From Nannobrachium achirus (taxonomy: Eukaryota > Chordata > Actinopteri > Myctophiformes > Myctophidae), in contig OY997649.1 of assembly GCA_963921795.1 (NCBI GenBank), positions 63,916,474 through 63,980,473 on the forward strand: DNA of 64,000 nucleotides, given 5' to 3'. This document shows, in pieces, positions 45,408-56,710 of this stretch. The notes beneath the pieces are model-generated. The model was not told the DNA's origin. It made no database searches and was given only the letters and a program-made list of their open reading frames with translations. A program made the translations under genes and the position numbers. Positions within the stretch are counted from its first letter, which is position 1. Every line of letters starts with the position of its first letter.

Positions 45408-46188
45408 TTGACCCATTTAGACCCGAAACCTCCTGTCCAAAATTGTTACTTTACAGCAGGGGTCTTCGACAGGGGTCCAGGACCCCTAGGGGGTCCTCAG
45501 AGTTACTCCAGGGGGTCCTCCAGATCTTTATGTGATATAACCTTTTTTTCTCTGTTTTTTTATTAACCACTTGAACCCTAGTGTCCATATTCTGAGAACT
45601 TAAGCCAAAAATGGCAGATCTACATGCTCACAACGCCTCGCAGTGCGAGGCGTTGTGAGCATGTAGATCGGCAAAGATCGGCAAAGATCGGCAAAGAGGT
45701 TTGTTGTAGAGGGGGAAAAGAACAGACTAAGTACAGAGGGAAAAGTCAAGTTTATTAAGTATTGACGGTTCAAGTGGTTAAATATCTGAAAACACAAATT
45801 GACATGAATCCAAAATACACTGATGATTGTGCTGTCAAACGATGAAACTATATGCAATCTGGGGGTCCCTGCTTCATCTCTCTCTCAGCTAAGGGGTCCT
45901 TGGCCTGAAAACGTTGGAGACCCCTGCTTTACAGGGTTCAAGCTCACAACGTGTGGCTTCGTGCCGCGCTTGGAGCTGGTGGATCTGCTACTTTAGGTAT
46001 TTCTGTGTAATGCTGTGGTCTGACCAAGTAAGGCACTGATTTACCAAAAAACTAAAAAGTTAGAAAAATGGAGATGAAATGTTCTGCCCGACATCAACCA
46101 AATGCCTTCTAAACCCTAACAGTTTTCTGCTCTATGGTAGCTGAGATCTAAAAATATAAAAAATGCTTTCCTGGTCTAAATGGGTTAA
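45408..46188. mobile_element. element with ACCCATTTAGACC / GGTCTAAATGGGTTAA ends
   Basis: TTGACCCATTTAGACCCGAA and CTGGTCTAAATGGGTTAA are inverted, with TTGA/TTAA at the outer edges, resembling the TTAA family termini. It contains hairpin copies (45607-45676, about 45948-45992) and the nested hAT 45457-45926. Confidence 0.65.
45457..45926. mobile_element. hAT MITE with perfect 8-bp TSD, holding a hairpin
   Basis: CAGGGGTCTTCGACAGG and CGTTGGAGACCCCTG are inverted ends. CTTTACAG flanks both sides (45449-45456, 45927-45934). A hairpin with perfect 26-bp inner arms (45617-45669, GCCTCGCA core) lies inside, followed by four direct GATCGGCAAA units. Confidence 0.92.
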
Positions 46189-46472
46189 TTGTGCGTTTTC
46201 AACATTCTAGTGGTGTTACACAGTATAACAGTGTCTCTCAAATGGGGGTACTTGTACCCCTAGGGGTACGCAGGTGTACTGCAGGGGAACATGTGAATGT
46301 ATATTTTACTGTTATAAAACATTGACAGAGTTTGTGTGAACCTGCTCATCTGTACATTTCCAAACCAAATTACATCAATAACTTGACTAGTAGTAGTAGA
46401 ACAGTTATTGAATAGAATGCAATGTTTATTTGCTTATTATGCTGTTTTATTTTGAACGTATTGGGGAGAGAC

Positions 46473-47192
46473 AGCCGCTGATACGAACGACCTACGGCCT
46501 GGTCGCGACCTAGGCCACGACCTGGAGGTCGTAGGTCCCGGTTCTGGAGGTCGTAGTTCGCGGTACATACTTGTTAGGTCGCGGCCGGTCTAGTTTCGCG
46601 ACCCCCGGCCGTGGTTGCGCCACCTCGGTCGTCCCCGGGCCGTCTTTTTGCAGAATATTCTAGAGCAGCAGCGCTATTCAACCTTTTGAAGCTTGTGATT
46701 GGCTGAACCGGAGGTAGGAAGCGCTCCATTGTAGTCACTTGGACCGCGCGAGGTGCACCAAAACCTATCCTTAACCCTAACCCCAACTCTAACTCTAACC
46801 CTAACCTTAACCCTAACCCCAACTCTAACCCTAACCCTAACCCTAACCCTAACCCTAACCCTAACCCTAACCCTAACCTGCCGACACTGAGTAGCTAACC
46901 TGCCGACGCTGTTGAAAACGAGCGCTCCTTCCCTTAGCAAGCGTAGAGTTTCTAAACTCGCGTCCCTTCCCTTAGCAAGCGTAGAGTTTCGATCGCGGCG
47001 CTCCTTCCCTTAGCAAGCGTAGAGTTTCTAAACTCGCGTCCCTTCCCTTAGCAAGCGTAGAGTTTCGATCGCGGACTTCCCAGGTCGCTGAATTACGACC
47101 GAGATCGCGCAAAACCTCCAGAACCGGGACCTACGACCTCCAAGTCGTGGCCTAAGTCGCGACCAGGCCGTAGGTCGTTTGTATCAGCGGCT
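46473..47192. mobile_element. 720-bp foldback element with telomere-like interior
   Basis: AGCCGCTGATACGAACGACC at the left mirrors GGTCGTTTGTATCAGCGGCT at the right. The arms (~90 bp, GTCGCGACC and CCTCCAGAACCGGGACC motifs) enclose a CG-rich spacer. The spacer carries two direct copies of CTTCCCTTAGCAAGCGTAGA-containing ~85-bp units and a (CCCTAA)n array at 46768-46878. Confidence 0.88.
46768..46878. repeat. interstitial telomere-type (CCCTAA)n array
   Basis: About 110 bp, with eight or more perfect CCCTAA units preceded by CCCCAACTCTAA variants. It is followed by CTAACCTGCCGACGCTG, the same flank as the array at 3.1 kb. Confidence 0.95.
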
Positions 47193-47240
47193 CTTGCTGG
47201 TATTGGGATTAGAACTGGACTGTTGATGTACATTTTGCAG

Positions 47241-47837
47241 TAGGGATGGGTATCGTTCACCTTTGAATCGATACGATACCTTTTTCGATACCTTTTTCGA
47301 TACTTTTTATTTAAGTTTAACTTCAACACGGAAAGAGTGGTGACTCGCTGGCTGCTGCGGTAGAGCAGAGGTGATGATGATGATCACACAGTGTGGCGGA
47401 GCGGAGAGTATAGACATTGGATCATCATCATAATAATAAACATTATAGGCTATTCATGGGTTGCGTTTGTAGTCCTAAAGCAGCCATATTGAGGACCCAG
47501 GTGTTCAATTTGTCTGATTGGCACAGAACTAATGTTCTACGTTGATCAAAACACCTGTGTTGGTCCTCAAAATGGCTGGTGTAGGACTACAAATGGCTGG
47601 TGTAGGACTACAAATGCAACCCATGAATTGTCGGCTATTTTCCACAGTAATGAGTGTAGCCTACTAAAGCAGTCATTAAACTCTCAGTAGCCCAACTGTT
47701 ACAGATGCGACCGGCCAGGGGTGCGTTCCAGAGTATCGAAACGAGGTATCGTTCGTTTTTACGTGAACCGATACCCGATAGTATCGACGTCATGCGATCG
47801 ATACCATTAAAAGTATCGCAGACGATACCCATCCCTA
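47241..47837. mobile_element. hAT MITE with perfect 8-bp TSD (597 bp)
   Basis: TAGGGATGGGTATCGTTC and GACGATACCCATCCCTA ends. TTTTGCAG occurs on both flanks (47233-47240, 47838-47845). The termini are close to those of 1019-1418 and 35982-36348, so the three form a related group. Confidence 0.93.
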
Positions 47838-47958
47838 TTTTGCAGTAGTCAGGGGAAGGGGGAACTTTGTTTCGGAAATCAGTATAAGGGGCAACTCCAG
47901 CCAAAAAAGATTGGGAACCACTGTTCTATAACAAAGGCATGTGATTGTGTGTGTGCAG

Positions 47959-48116
47959 GTGTGGTGCAGGGCATGGTGACTGGCATCAGAGGGTTGTGTA
48001 ACGGCTTGGGCCCGGCGCTCTACGGGTTCATCTTCTTCCTGTTCAACGTGGAACTCAACGAACCCACGCTGTTGAACCCTGTCCAACAGCCAGTCACACC
48101 GACACAACACACAGAG
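47959..48116 (+). CDS. mfsd14b: mfsd14b-like exon 11 (TM11)
   Basis: Two bases complete the split Gly, then VVQGMVTGIRGLCNGLGPAL, YGFIFFLFNVELNEPTLLNP, VQQPVTPTQHTE. QGM(I/V)TGIRGLCNGLGPALYGF is the best-conserved block of the family; the tail is the variable loop before TM12. The chosen donor is GAG|GTACAC at 48117, phase 0, which joins correctly to exon 12. The same CAGAGGTACAC motif is repeated about twenty times downstream, so the true end could vary; donors at 48153 and 48213 would extend the loop in frame by 12 and 32 residues. Confidence 0.9.
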
Positions 48117-48159
48117 GTACACACCACACACACACCCAACCAACACACAGAGGTACACA

Positions 48160-48197
<38 letters not shown>

Positions 48198-48257
48198 ACG
48201 CAACACACAGAGGTACACACCACACACACACACCCACACAACACACAGAGGTACACA

Positions 48258-48341
<84 letters not shown>

Positions 48342-48471
48342 AACACAACACAGAGGTACACACTACACACACACCCAACACACATAGGTACACACCACAC
48401 ACACACACACACACACCCAACACAACACAGAGGTACACACTACACACACACCCAACACACATAGGTACACA

Positions 48472-48549
<78 letters not shown>

Positions 48550-48642
48550 CACACAGAGGTACACACCACACTCACACACACACACACCCAACACAACACA
48601 GAGGTACACACTACACACACACCCAACACACAGAGGTACACA

Positions 48643-48732
<90 letters not shown>

Positions 48733-48792
48733 AACACACAGAGGTACACACCACACACACACACACACACACCCAACACACAGAGGTACACA

Positions 48793-48828
<36 letters not shown>

Positions 48829-48849
48829 ACCCAACACACAGAGGTACAC

Positions 48850-48926
<77 letters not shown>

Positions 48927-49018
48927 ACACCACACACAGAGGTACACACCACACACACACACACACCCAACACACAGAGGTACACACCACACACCCACCC
49001 AACACACAGAGGTACACA

Positions 49019-49106
<88 letters not shown>

Positions 49107-49117
49107 AACACACAGAG

Positions 49118-49159
<42 letters not shown>

Positions 49160-49262
49160 AACACACAGAGGTACACACCACACACACACACACACACACA
49201 CACCCAACACACAGAGGTACACACCACACACCCACCCAACCCAACACAACACAGAGGTACAC
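48117..49262 (+). repeat. compound (CA)n minisatellite with ~20 splice-donor motifs
   Basis: (CA)n blocks of varying length are punctuated by CAACACACAGAGGTACACAC, about 21 occurrences counting the exon junction itself, two of them with CATAGGTACAC. Each GAG|GTACAC copy replicates the exon 11 end and donor. Confidence 0.95.
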
Positions 49263-49265
49263 TCA

Positions 49266-49798
49266 GTATTGTTTTTGACAGCAAATTTTGATTTAGTTTT
49301 ATTCTCAGTCTTTTGAATAAAATGTCTTTTAGTTTTAGTCATAATTTAGTCTCCTGAAAAGTTTTAGTTTTAGTCTAATTTTAGTCGACTAAATATCATG
49401 AGATTTTAGTTGACTAAATCTACAGTTGATTTAGTGAACTAAAATGTATTTTGGCAGGCCTTCATAGCATCGTAATGACTGATTTTACACTTGATTGCGT
49501 GCTGAAAATGGCAGATCTACAAGCTCACAACGTGTTGCAGTTGTGAGCTTGTAGATCTGCTATTTTCAGCATGCAACACCTGAGAGCAACCAAACATAAA
49601 ATGACTCTCTTCTCCACTAGTCCCTCCCTAACATTTTAGTCTAGTTTATATTTTTTTGACGAAATTGTCAACATATTTAGTCTTAGTTTTAGTCATCACA
49701 GCTTAGTTTTTATTTCGTTTTTATTTAGTTTTCGTCAGTGAAAAAAACGCAGTCGACAAACATTTTTCGTCATAGTTTTAGTCGACAAAATCAACACT
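49266..49798. mobile_element. hAT-like element (AGTATTGTTTTTGAC ends) with hairpin
   Basis: The left AGTATTGTTTTTGAC and the right GTCGACAAAATCAACACT are imperfect inverses. TTTAGTTTTAGTC motifs fill the body. A hairpin at 49505-49566 (AAAATGGCAGATCTACAAGC) sits at the centre, flanked by TTGCGTGCTG and CAGCATGCAA, which are inverted at 9 of 10 positions. Confidence 0.7.
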
Positions 49799-49845
49799 AT
49801 AGCAGTACTGAACATAATGAACTTCTGCCTCCCGTCTCCCTCCAG

Positions 49846-50082
49846 AAGTCAGTGATTCCTGGTCCTCCCTTCCTGTTCGGAGCCTGCAGCGTCCTGTGTG
49901 CCATCCTGGTGGCCTGCTTCATCCCGGATCACCACCGCTCGGCCGACATCAAGACCACCTGCTCCGCCCGCAAGTCCAGCACCGCCTCCGCCTCCGGCCA
50001 CGCCCAGAGCGCCAACCCCATGGTCACCATCACCAGCGACACGGAGGACATCGAGCCGCTGCTACAGGACAGCAGCTTGTGA
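49846..50082 (+). CDS. mfsd14b: mfsd14b-like exon 12 (TM12, C-terminus, stop)
   Basis: Seventy-eight residues and TGA: KSVIPGPPFLFGACSVLCAI, LVACFIPDHH (TM12) and a Ser/Thr/Ala-rich tail ending DTEDIEPLLQDSSL. IPGPPFLFGAC and EPLLQD are family signatures. DIEPLL fits the acidic dileucine pattern [DE]xxxL[LI], in line with endolysosomal sorting. Acceptor CTCCCTCCAG is the only fully conventional pyrimidine-rich one besides exons 6 and 8. Codon third positions are strongly G/C. Human MFSD14B, as I recall it, continues beyond this point; this protein stops at DSSL, more like 14A. Confidence 0.96.
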   Translation, partial: KSVIPGPPFLFGACSVLCAILVACFIPDHHRSADIKTTCSARKSSTASASGHAQSANPMVTITSDTEDIEPLLQDSSL

Positions 50083-50192
50083 CTGACAGCCGGAGGGACC
50101 AATCACACAGCCTTCTTCCCCCGCTGTTCCTAGTCCTGCCCTCCTTTCATACATCTCTCTCTCTCTCTCTCTCTGTGGAACCAGAGGTTTGT

Positions 50193-50839
50193 CCATAACC
50201 TAGCTCCTTTCGGAACCACTCGCTCCGCGGCTATGCCGCTCCGAGATGTGGTTCCTGCTCACAGAGGCTGAGGTTCCTCCAGGGTAGTCTATCTATATCT
50301 ATATCTAGATCTATATCTATATCTATATCCAGGGTAGTTCACCAGGTTATCAACCGCTCTTACCGTCACTAAGCGGTGTATCCAAAAAAGCAATGGTCCT
50401 ATACCCGTCTCTTGCATCTCTACTTTTTTTGCGGCGGGGGTAATCCAAGCGATTTGTTGAAACAATATTTTAAACGCGCTCGTTTTGTCAGTCTGTGGCC
50501 ATTTCTCGCTCCGACCGCTTGGTGGCTGCAACACAGATTAATGGTGAGTCACGTGACTGCTTAACATTTCACTGGGAAAACATGGAGCTGGCTGACAAAA
50601 TAAGAGTGTTTAAAGTATTGTTTCAACACAATGCTCGGATTACCCTCTCCGCTAAAAAAGTAGAGATGCAAGAGACGGGTACAGGACCATTGCTTTTTGG
50701 ATACAACGCTTAGTGACGGTAAGAGCGGTTCCTGGTGAGCTACCCAGGAGAAACCTCATGTGGGCATGCAGTGAGCAGGAACCACATCTCGGAGCAGCAT
50801 AGCCGCGGAGCGAGTGGTTCCAAAAGGAGCTATCCATAA
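50193..50839. mobile_element. ~650-bp foldback element in the presumed 3' UTR
   Basis: CCATAACCTAGCTCCTTTCG mirrors CAAAAGGAGCTATCCATAAC. Inside, GAACCACTCGCTCCGCGGCT is mirrored by AGCCGCGGAGCGAGTGGTTC and TGCATCTCTACTTTTTT by AAAAAAGTAGAGATGCA. Arms are 250 bp or more, with a (CTATAT)n insert at 50285-50330 in the left arm. It starts 111 bp after the stop codon. No poly(A) signal was identified between. Confidence 0.88.
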
Positions 50840-51750
50840 CCCCACATCTATCAACAATTATTTTGTCATTTGGAAGCGTGTTGCGTGTGAAGCAGGGTCC
50901 TGCTAGTAAGTGCATGTTCCCCAGCACTCCAACCTCGTGAGACACACAGCAGGAAGTTACCGTAGTAAACATACTGGTGGGACATGAAAGTATTTCACTT
51001 TGCTCCTGTAGTTCCTGCTGTTGGTCGGCTGGGGGTGCTGTTGTTAAAGTTTTAATCGTTTCTTTCAGGCTGCGATTCGCATGTGCAGCAACAAGCGCTA
51101 GGTAGCGTTGCTACCCTGTTAGTTCCATTCCAGAGCAATGTACCTTCTGTCTTGAAAGCCGCAGGGCTTGGAGTCTGGACGTTTTTTATTTTATTTTTTT
51201 TAAATTTCATTCCCAATATAGTCATTGTCGCCAACTCCCTTGCCCCCAACCCTTTCCCACGTGTACTGAGGTCTCTGTCACCACTAACCTCCGCTGTCCT
51301 GTGGATGGTGTTGTTGCAGTAGAAGAACCCGGGGTTCCCAACCTTTTCCAAGCCAAGGACCCCCGAAAGCCTCTGGCTGTGCCCACCCTGCTGGGAGATG
51401 GCTTTAAGGAAAAAAAGAAAAGACAATTAGCCGATCTACAAACTCACAATGCACTCAAAATACACATGGAGCCCCCCGACGGCGGGGACTTCCATCAGGA
51501 GAGAGTAAAGGTTCCTGCGTCCCCCCCCCCGTCCCCCAGTGGAACCCAGTGGAACCTGTTGTTTTAAATCCTACCAACTGAGAAGAGAGGAGAGGAGTTG
51601 ATGTGATGCACAACCAGGCCTAAAAACAACAAAGGCTCGCAGCGTAACTCGTAACTCACGATGCCACAACCTTTATTTAAGGATGTAATGAAATGTACCA
51701 AATGTTTCGGACAGCAAAGCTGCCTTTTATTTCAGCGACCCTGAAGACTT
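50840..51750. other. downstream of gene, no gene seen
   Basis: A hAT-like fragment GGGGTTCCCAACCTTTTCCA lies at 51330-51360 and a half hairpin TAGCCGATCTACAAACTCAC at 51428-51447. Weak frames on both strands are without resemblance. Confidence 0.4.
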
Positions 51751-51756
51751 AGACGA

Positions 51757-52021
51757 TAAATGGTAAATGGTGCATTTATATAGCGCTTTTATCCAAAGCG
51801 CTTTACAGAGATTGTGCATTACATTCACCCATTCACGCACACATTCATACACCGGTGGCGGAGGAAACCATGCAAGGCACCAACCTGCTCACCGGGAGCA
51901 ATTAGGGGTTCAGAGTCTTGCTCAAGGACTCTTCGACATTAACTCAGGGGGAGCCCGGATTCGAACTGGGAACCCTTCGTGCTCTAATAACGATTTCTCT
52001 ACCCCTGAGCTATGCCGCCCC
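51757..52021 (-). mobile_element. tRNA-derived SINE
   Basis: Read on the minus strand from 52021: GGGGCGGCATAGCTCAGGGG with TAGAG (A box TAGCTCAGGGG) and, ~45 bases on, AGTTCGAATCC (B box) form a tRNA-like head. A body follows, and the tail GTAAAGCGCTTTGGATAAAA with GCGCTATATAAATGCACC is a common teleost SINE end. It is essentially full length. The frames over it are not genes. Confidence 0.88.
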
Positions 52022-52119
52022 AAATTTGTACGATCAGATGAAGCCCCCTCAGACACAAGATGGCTGTGGGAGGCTGAGTTCTCCAAGTAGTAGCATTTAG
52101 CTGCGTTCAATATAGCAAC

Positions 52120-53665
52120 ACCATGACAGAGTGTTTAAGTTCATCTTCTACATGCCAGGACTCTAGCAGAGTGTTTTAAGTTCATCTTCTACATGACAGG
52201 ACTCTAGCAGAGTGTTTTAAGTTCATCTTCTACATGACAGGACTCTAGCAGAGTGTTTTAAGTTCATCTTCTACATGACAGGACTCTAGCAGAGTGTTTT
52301 AAGTTCATCTTCTACATGCCAGGACTCTAGCAGAGTGTTTAAGTTCATCTTCTACATGCCAGGACTCTAGCAGAGTGTTTTAAGTTCATCTTCTACATGA
52401 CAGGACTCTAGCAGAGTGTTTAAGTTCATCTTCTACATGCCAGGACTCTAGCAGAGTGTTTTAAGTTCATCTTCTACATGACAGGACTCTAGCAGAGTGT
52501 TTTAAGTTCATCTTCTACATGCCAGGACTCTAGCAGAGTGTTTAAGTTCATCTTCTACATGACAGGACTCTAGCAGAGTGTTTAAGTTCATCTTCTACAT
52601 GACAGGACTCTAGCAGAGTGTTTAAGTTCATCTTCTACATGACAGGACTCTAGCAGAGTGTTTTAAGTTCATCTTCTACATGACAGGACTCTAGCAGAGT
52701 GTTTAAGTTCATCTTCTACATGACAGGACTCTAGCAGAGTGTTTTAAGTTCATCTTCTACATGCCAGGACTCTAGCAGAGTGTTTTAAGTTCATCTTCTA
52801 CATGACAGGACTCTAGCAGAGTGTTTTAAGTTCATCTTCTACATGCCAGGACTCTAGCAGAGTGTTTAAGTTCATCTTCTACATGCCAGGACTCTAGCAG
52901 AGTGTTTTAAGTTCATCTTCTACATGACAGGACTCTAGCAGAGTGTTTTAAGTTCATCTTCTACATGACAGGACTCTAGCAGAGTGTTTTAAGTTCATCT
53001 TCTACATGACAGGACTCTAGCAGAGTGTTTAAGTTCATCTTCTACATGACAGGACTCTAGCAGAGTGTTTAAGTTCATCTTCTACATGCCAGGACTCTAG
53101 CAGAGTGTTTTAAGTTCATCTTCTACATGACAGGACTCTAGCAGAGTGTTTTAAGTTCATCTTCTACATGACAGGACTCTAGCAGAGTGTTTTAAGTTCA
53201 TCTTCTACATGCCAGGACTCTAGCAGAGTGTTTTAAGTTCATCTTCTACATGACAGGACTCTAGCAGAGTGTTTTAAGTTCATCTTCTACATGACAGGAC
53301 TCTAGCAGAGTGTTTTAAGTTCATCTTCTACATGACAGGACTCTAGCAGAGTGTTTTAAGTTCATCTTCTACATGCCAGGACTCTACCAGAGTGTTTTAA
53401 GTTCATCTTCTACATGACAGGACTCTAGCAGAGTGTTTTAAGTTCATCTTCTACATGCCAGGACTCTAGCAGAGTGTTTTAAGTTCATCTTCTACATGCC
53501 AGGACTCTAGCAGAGTGTTTTAAGTTCATCTTCTACATGACAGGACTCTAGCAGAGTGTTTTAAGTTCATCTTCTACATGCCAGGACTCTAGCAGAGTGT
53601 TTTAAGTTCATCTTCTACATGACAGGACTCTAGCAGAGTGTTTTAAGTTCATCTTCTACATGCCA
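52120..53665. repeat. 40/41-bp minisatellite (~38 copies)
   Basis: Units AAGTTCATCTTCTACATGAC plus AGGACTCTAGCAGAGTGTTT(T). Two variable sites, ATGACAGG/ATGCCAGG and GTGTTTAAG/GTGTTTTAAG, are scattered in no simple order. Confidence 0.97.
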
Positions 53666-53767
53666 TGGTAGAAGTTTTAGGTCTGAACTGTTGGGTACAT
53701 TTTAGCTTAACTCTGCCCTTCAATAGACGTTGGGGCATCGCAATCTAGAAGCGTCCGTACAACTCGG

Positions 53768-53846
53768 CCTGCTGTGATGTCACGGCCTGCTGTGATGTCA
53801 CGGGTTGCTGTGATGTCACGGCCTGCTGTGATGTCACGGGTTGCTT
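53768..53846. repeat. 18-bp minisatellite CGGCCTGCTGTGATGTCA
   Basis: About 4.5 units, alternating CGGCCTGCTGTGATGTCA and CGGGTTGCTGTGATGTCA. Confidence 0.93.
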
Positions 53847-54398
53847 GGCAGCGGCCGTGGAGCAGGTGGGTGGAGCCAACAAGGATGCCAGTGGATGAGA
53901 TTGACAGGTCAGGCTGTGACCGTCGCCATCTTCTCCTCACAGTTCTCTGTTGGTGTGTTTATACGTCGAAGGAGAGAGAGAGAGCAGAGAATATTTTAGC
54001 AAAAAAATAAATATTTTGTCTGTTTTTGAAGTGCTTTTAGGTGCATTTGATTTTAACTACCTGAGCTCCCACAAACAACAAAGGCCCCTAAACCAGGTTT
54101 AAGATGCATCAAGGTCTTGTCTTTTTAATTGCTCAAATACTTGAAATGTGTTCTGTTTTTTTCCGGGACTCATTGTAGCTTTACGTTTTGTTTTTTATGG
54201 AGGTTTTTGACTGATCTTGCTTGGCTTGGCGCCTCAGAAGTGCTTCTCCTCCCAGAGGGACAGGAGAGGACGCCAGGCTCAGTGATCTCCTTGGTCCTCT
54301 AGTGGTTACAATGGGTAACAGGAAGAGTGGGCACCTTTATCTAAAATCTGCTATTTCTGTCCAAAATGTTAAAATGTTTGCAAAATGGTCTGAATGAA
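53847..54398. other. intergenic, no gene seen
   Basis: No recognised repeat or coding frame. Confidence 0.4.
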
Positions 54399-54935
54399 CC
54401 CATTTAGGCCAAGAATTATTGAATGCTTTAACCAGTGAAAAATAGCAGATCTAGATCTGCTATTTTTGAAAAATCGCAGATCTAGATCTGCTATTTTTGA
54501 AAAATCGTGAAAATTAGAATTTTGACCCGATTCTATGAGTGTCTTTTGAATCCTTCTATGTTTTTTGGAAAAAACCCTATGTTTCTAAGTCAGCAATCTG
54601 GCCAGCCATCGTCAAAGAAAAGGTCCTTTTCACTTAACCGGAGCTCAGTTAGTCTGTTCTTGAGAGACTACTATGTCAGTGGTTCTCAACCCTTTTCATG
54701 TGAAGGACCCCCAAACTGATATTTATTTGGCCACGGACCCGCATCTCAAAATATTTAGTAACAGGGACCCCCCAGAAGCAAAATTTGAGTTACAAACGTT
54801 CGCTTTAAAAATACATAATATTCAAAGATGTGCACACATTTTCACGACTTTTTCAAAAATAGCAGATCTACAAGCTCGCAGCGCGGCACTCAGTGCCGCG
54901 CTGTGAGCTTGTATATCTGCTATTTTTCACTAAAC
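54399..54935. mobile_element. TTAA-family MITE with hairpins (ends decayed)
   Basis: Starts ACCCATTTAGGCCAAGAATT and ends CTGCTATTTTTCACT. The left hairpin is reduced to AGCAGATCTAGATCTGCT and duplicated (54443-54460, 54476-54493). The right hairpin at 54855-54927 is complete with a GCGCGGCAC core. The outer TTAA is missing on both sides. Confidence 0.83.
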
Positions 54936-55307
54936 AGGTTTTGTAGCCATTTGTAGCAATTGTAGACATATTCAAGGATGTTCTTCTAATTATGAGTTAC
55001 TTTTAGTGTTACTTGTCTAACATTTTCTTAATTTTAATTTCAATTCAGTGCCCACTCTTCCTGTTACCGTCACAATGCAGTGCCGGGTTGAGTGATCTGG
55101 TGTTTATCTGTTACTGTGCAATGAAAAAGATCAGGAAAGTACAACATTATGGACTATTATTATTATTGGTAGAAAGCAGGTTGTTGTGCCATATTTTCAT
55201 TCTTTTACTTTATTAACTTGCCTTTCATCCTGTCAGATATTTGAAATGTGAGTGAGTGAGTAGGACCTAAACATCCAACCGAGACATTCCAAACGAATGT
55301 GTACACG

Positions 55308-55441
<134 letters not shown>

Positions 55442-55667
55442 CTAGGTTGGATTTGAGATTTCGATTATTATTATTTTTTACTATCGTGCACATGTTAACC
55501 AACACACTGCTCCTACAGATCTGCATATATCTGCATATAGATATATGTTAGATATATCATATATCTGTTTTATCCTGCATGAAAACACATTTCAATTGCC
55601 AACATTTTAAACAACGTTGAGATGATCTTTTTCACCATCCGAGAATTTGCTCAATCAGAATAAGATT

Positions 55668-55805
55668 AAAGATTTAATCAGACTTGAGATCGATATGGTT
55701 CTACACAGAATCCAGATTTAATCAGACTTGAGATCGATATGGTTCTACACAAAATCCAGATTTAATCAGACTTGAGATCGATGTGGTTCTACACAGAATC
55801 CGGTT
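55668..55805. repeat. 44-bp tandem repeat (3 copies)
   Basis: ATTTAATCAGACTTGAGATC plus GATATGGTTCTACACAGAAT and CCAG, three times. Confidence 0.93.
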
Positions 55806-55859
55806 CTTTGCATAGAAAGTTGTCACGCCAAACGCATTTGCACACCGGTGTCGTGCACA

Positions 55860-55936
55860 GAAAAATAGCAGATCCCCAAGCTGACAACAACGCATCACAC
55901 TGCAATGTGGTGTTGAGATTGTAGATCTGCATTTTT
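55860..55936. repeat. diverged hairpin copy
   Basis: GAAAAATAGCAGATCCCCAA, a core ACGCATCACACTGCAATGTGG, then TTGAGATTGTAGATCTGC. The arms carry several mismatches. Confidence 0.75.
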
Positions 55937-56710
55937 TATAAATGTTTAGGTGCGTGGCACAGTGTGCCACCAAGGCTTGCTCAGGCTTTATTCTGTCCTG
56001 TTTTAGTTTTTTTTTCTCACTGCTTTTCATTTGTGCTAGGCCTCATTCACGTTACTCCACAAATAATTTACAAAAGTTTTGGGTGAAATGATTAAGAAAT
56101 ATACAGTTTGTTTTGGATCTGTTTTTTTTTTTCATGTGACGCAGGCCATTATTTTAAGAAGGTGACGGAATGCAAAGTTCAGAATGTTAGCATAAAAAAC
56201 CAACGAAGGTCGAGCACCAAAAACAGGCAGTGTTTACAGTACATATCTTGTCCATCCTGGATGACGATAATGTTATTTACTAAATTAATGATGACATGGT
56301 AGCGTGTTGTGATAACAGCTTGTCTGGGTGGCTGTGAACAGGATAGCCTTTTGATGTTTTAAATATGAATATTAAAGTACAAACTGTCTAGTATATAAAC
56401 AGTTATTGGTCTGATGCCATAGAGATTTAGCATCTGATGATACAGATTTGGGGTTTTGCTGTGGAATGACCGTTTATCCAAAATAATTTATATTCGCCGT
56501 AGAAAAACCTTTGTTTTTGACATATCCGTGTGGTGAGTTTCATCATGCATTATTATTATTTTTTGCCAACAAACATTTCATTGAATTCCAGCAGTATTGG
56601 AACATTGCTCCATGTTACCTTATCATTGCTTCTCACCTCTTCTCTGAAAGATGGCAGAAATGGAAAAAAAACTCTATTTTTGTAAACAATCGTCCCTTGA
56701 CCCTGTAGTA
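55937..56710. other. intergenic, no gene seen
   Basis: AT-rich with short frames on both strands only. Confidence 0.4.

Noticed and set aside
46768-46878. A true chromosome end
   Set aside because: The telomere-type run is only ~110 bp and embedded between inverted arms, with ordinary gene exons on both sides.
47835-49342. Very long minus-strand frames (up to 396 codons) over the CA minisatellite
   Set aside because: They are translations of (TG)n with CVCV repeats, antisense to real exon 11 and its intron; no start context or family match.
51918-52110. Short frames on both strands at 51.9-52.1 kb
   Set aside because: They overlie the tRNA-derived SINE; A and B boxes explain the sequence.
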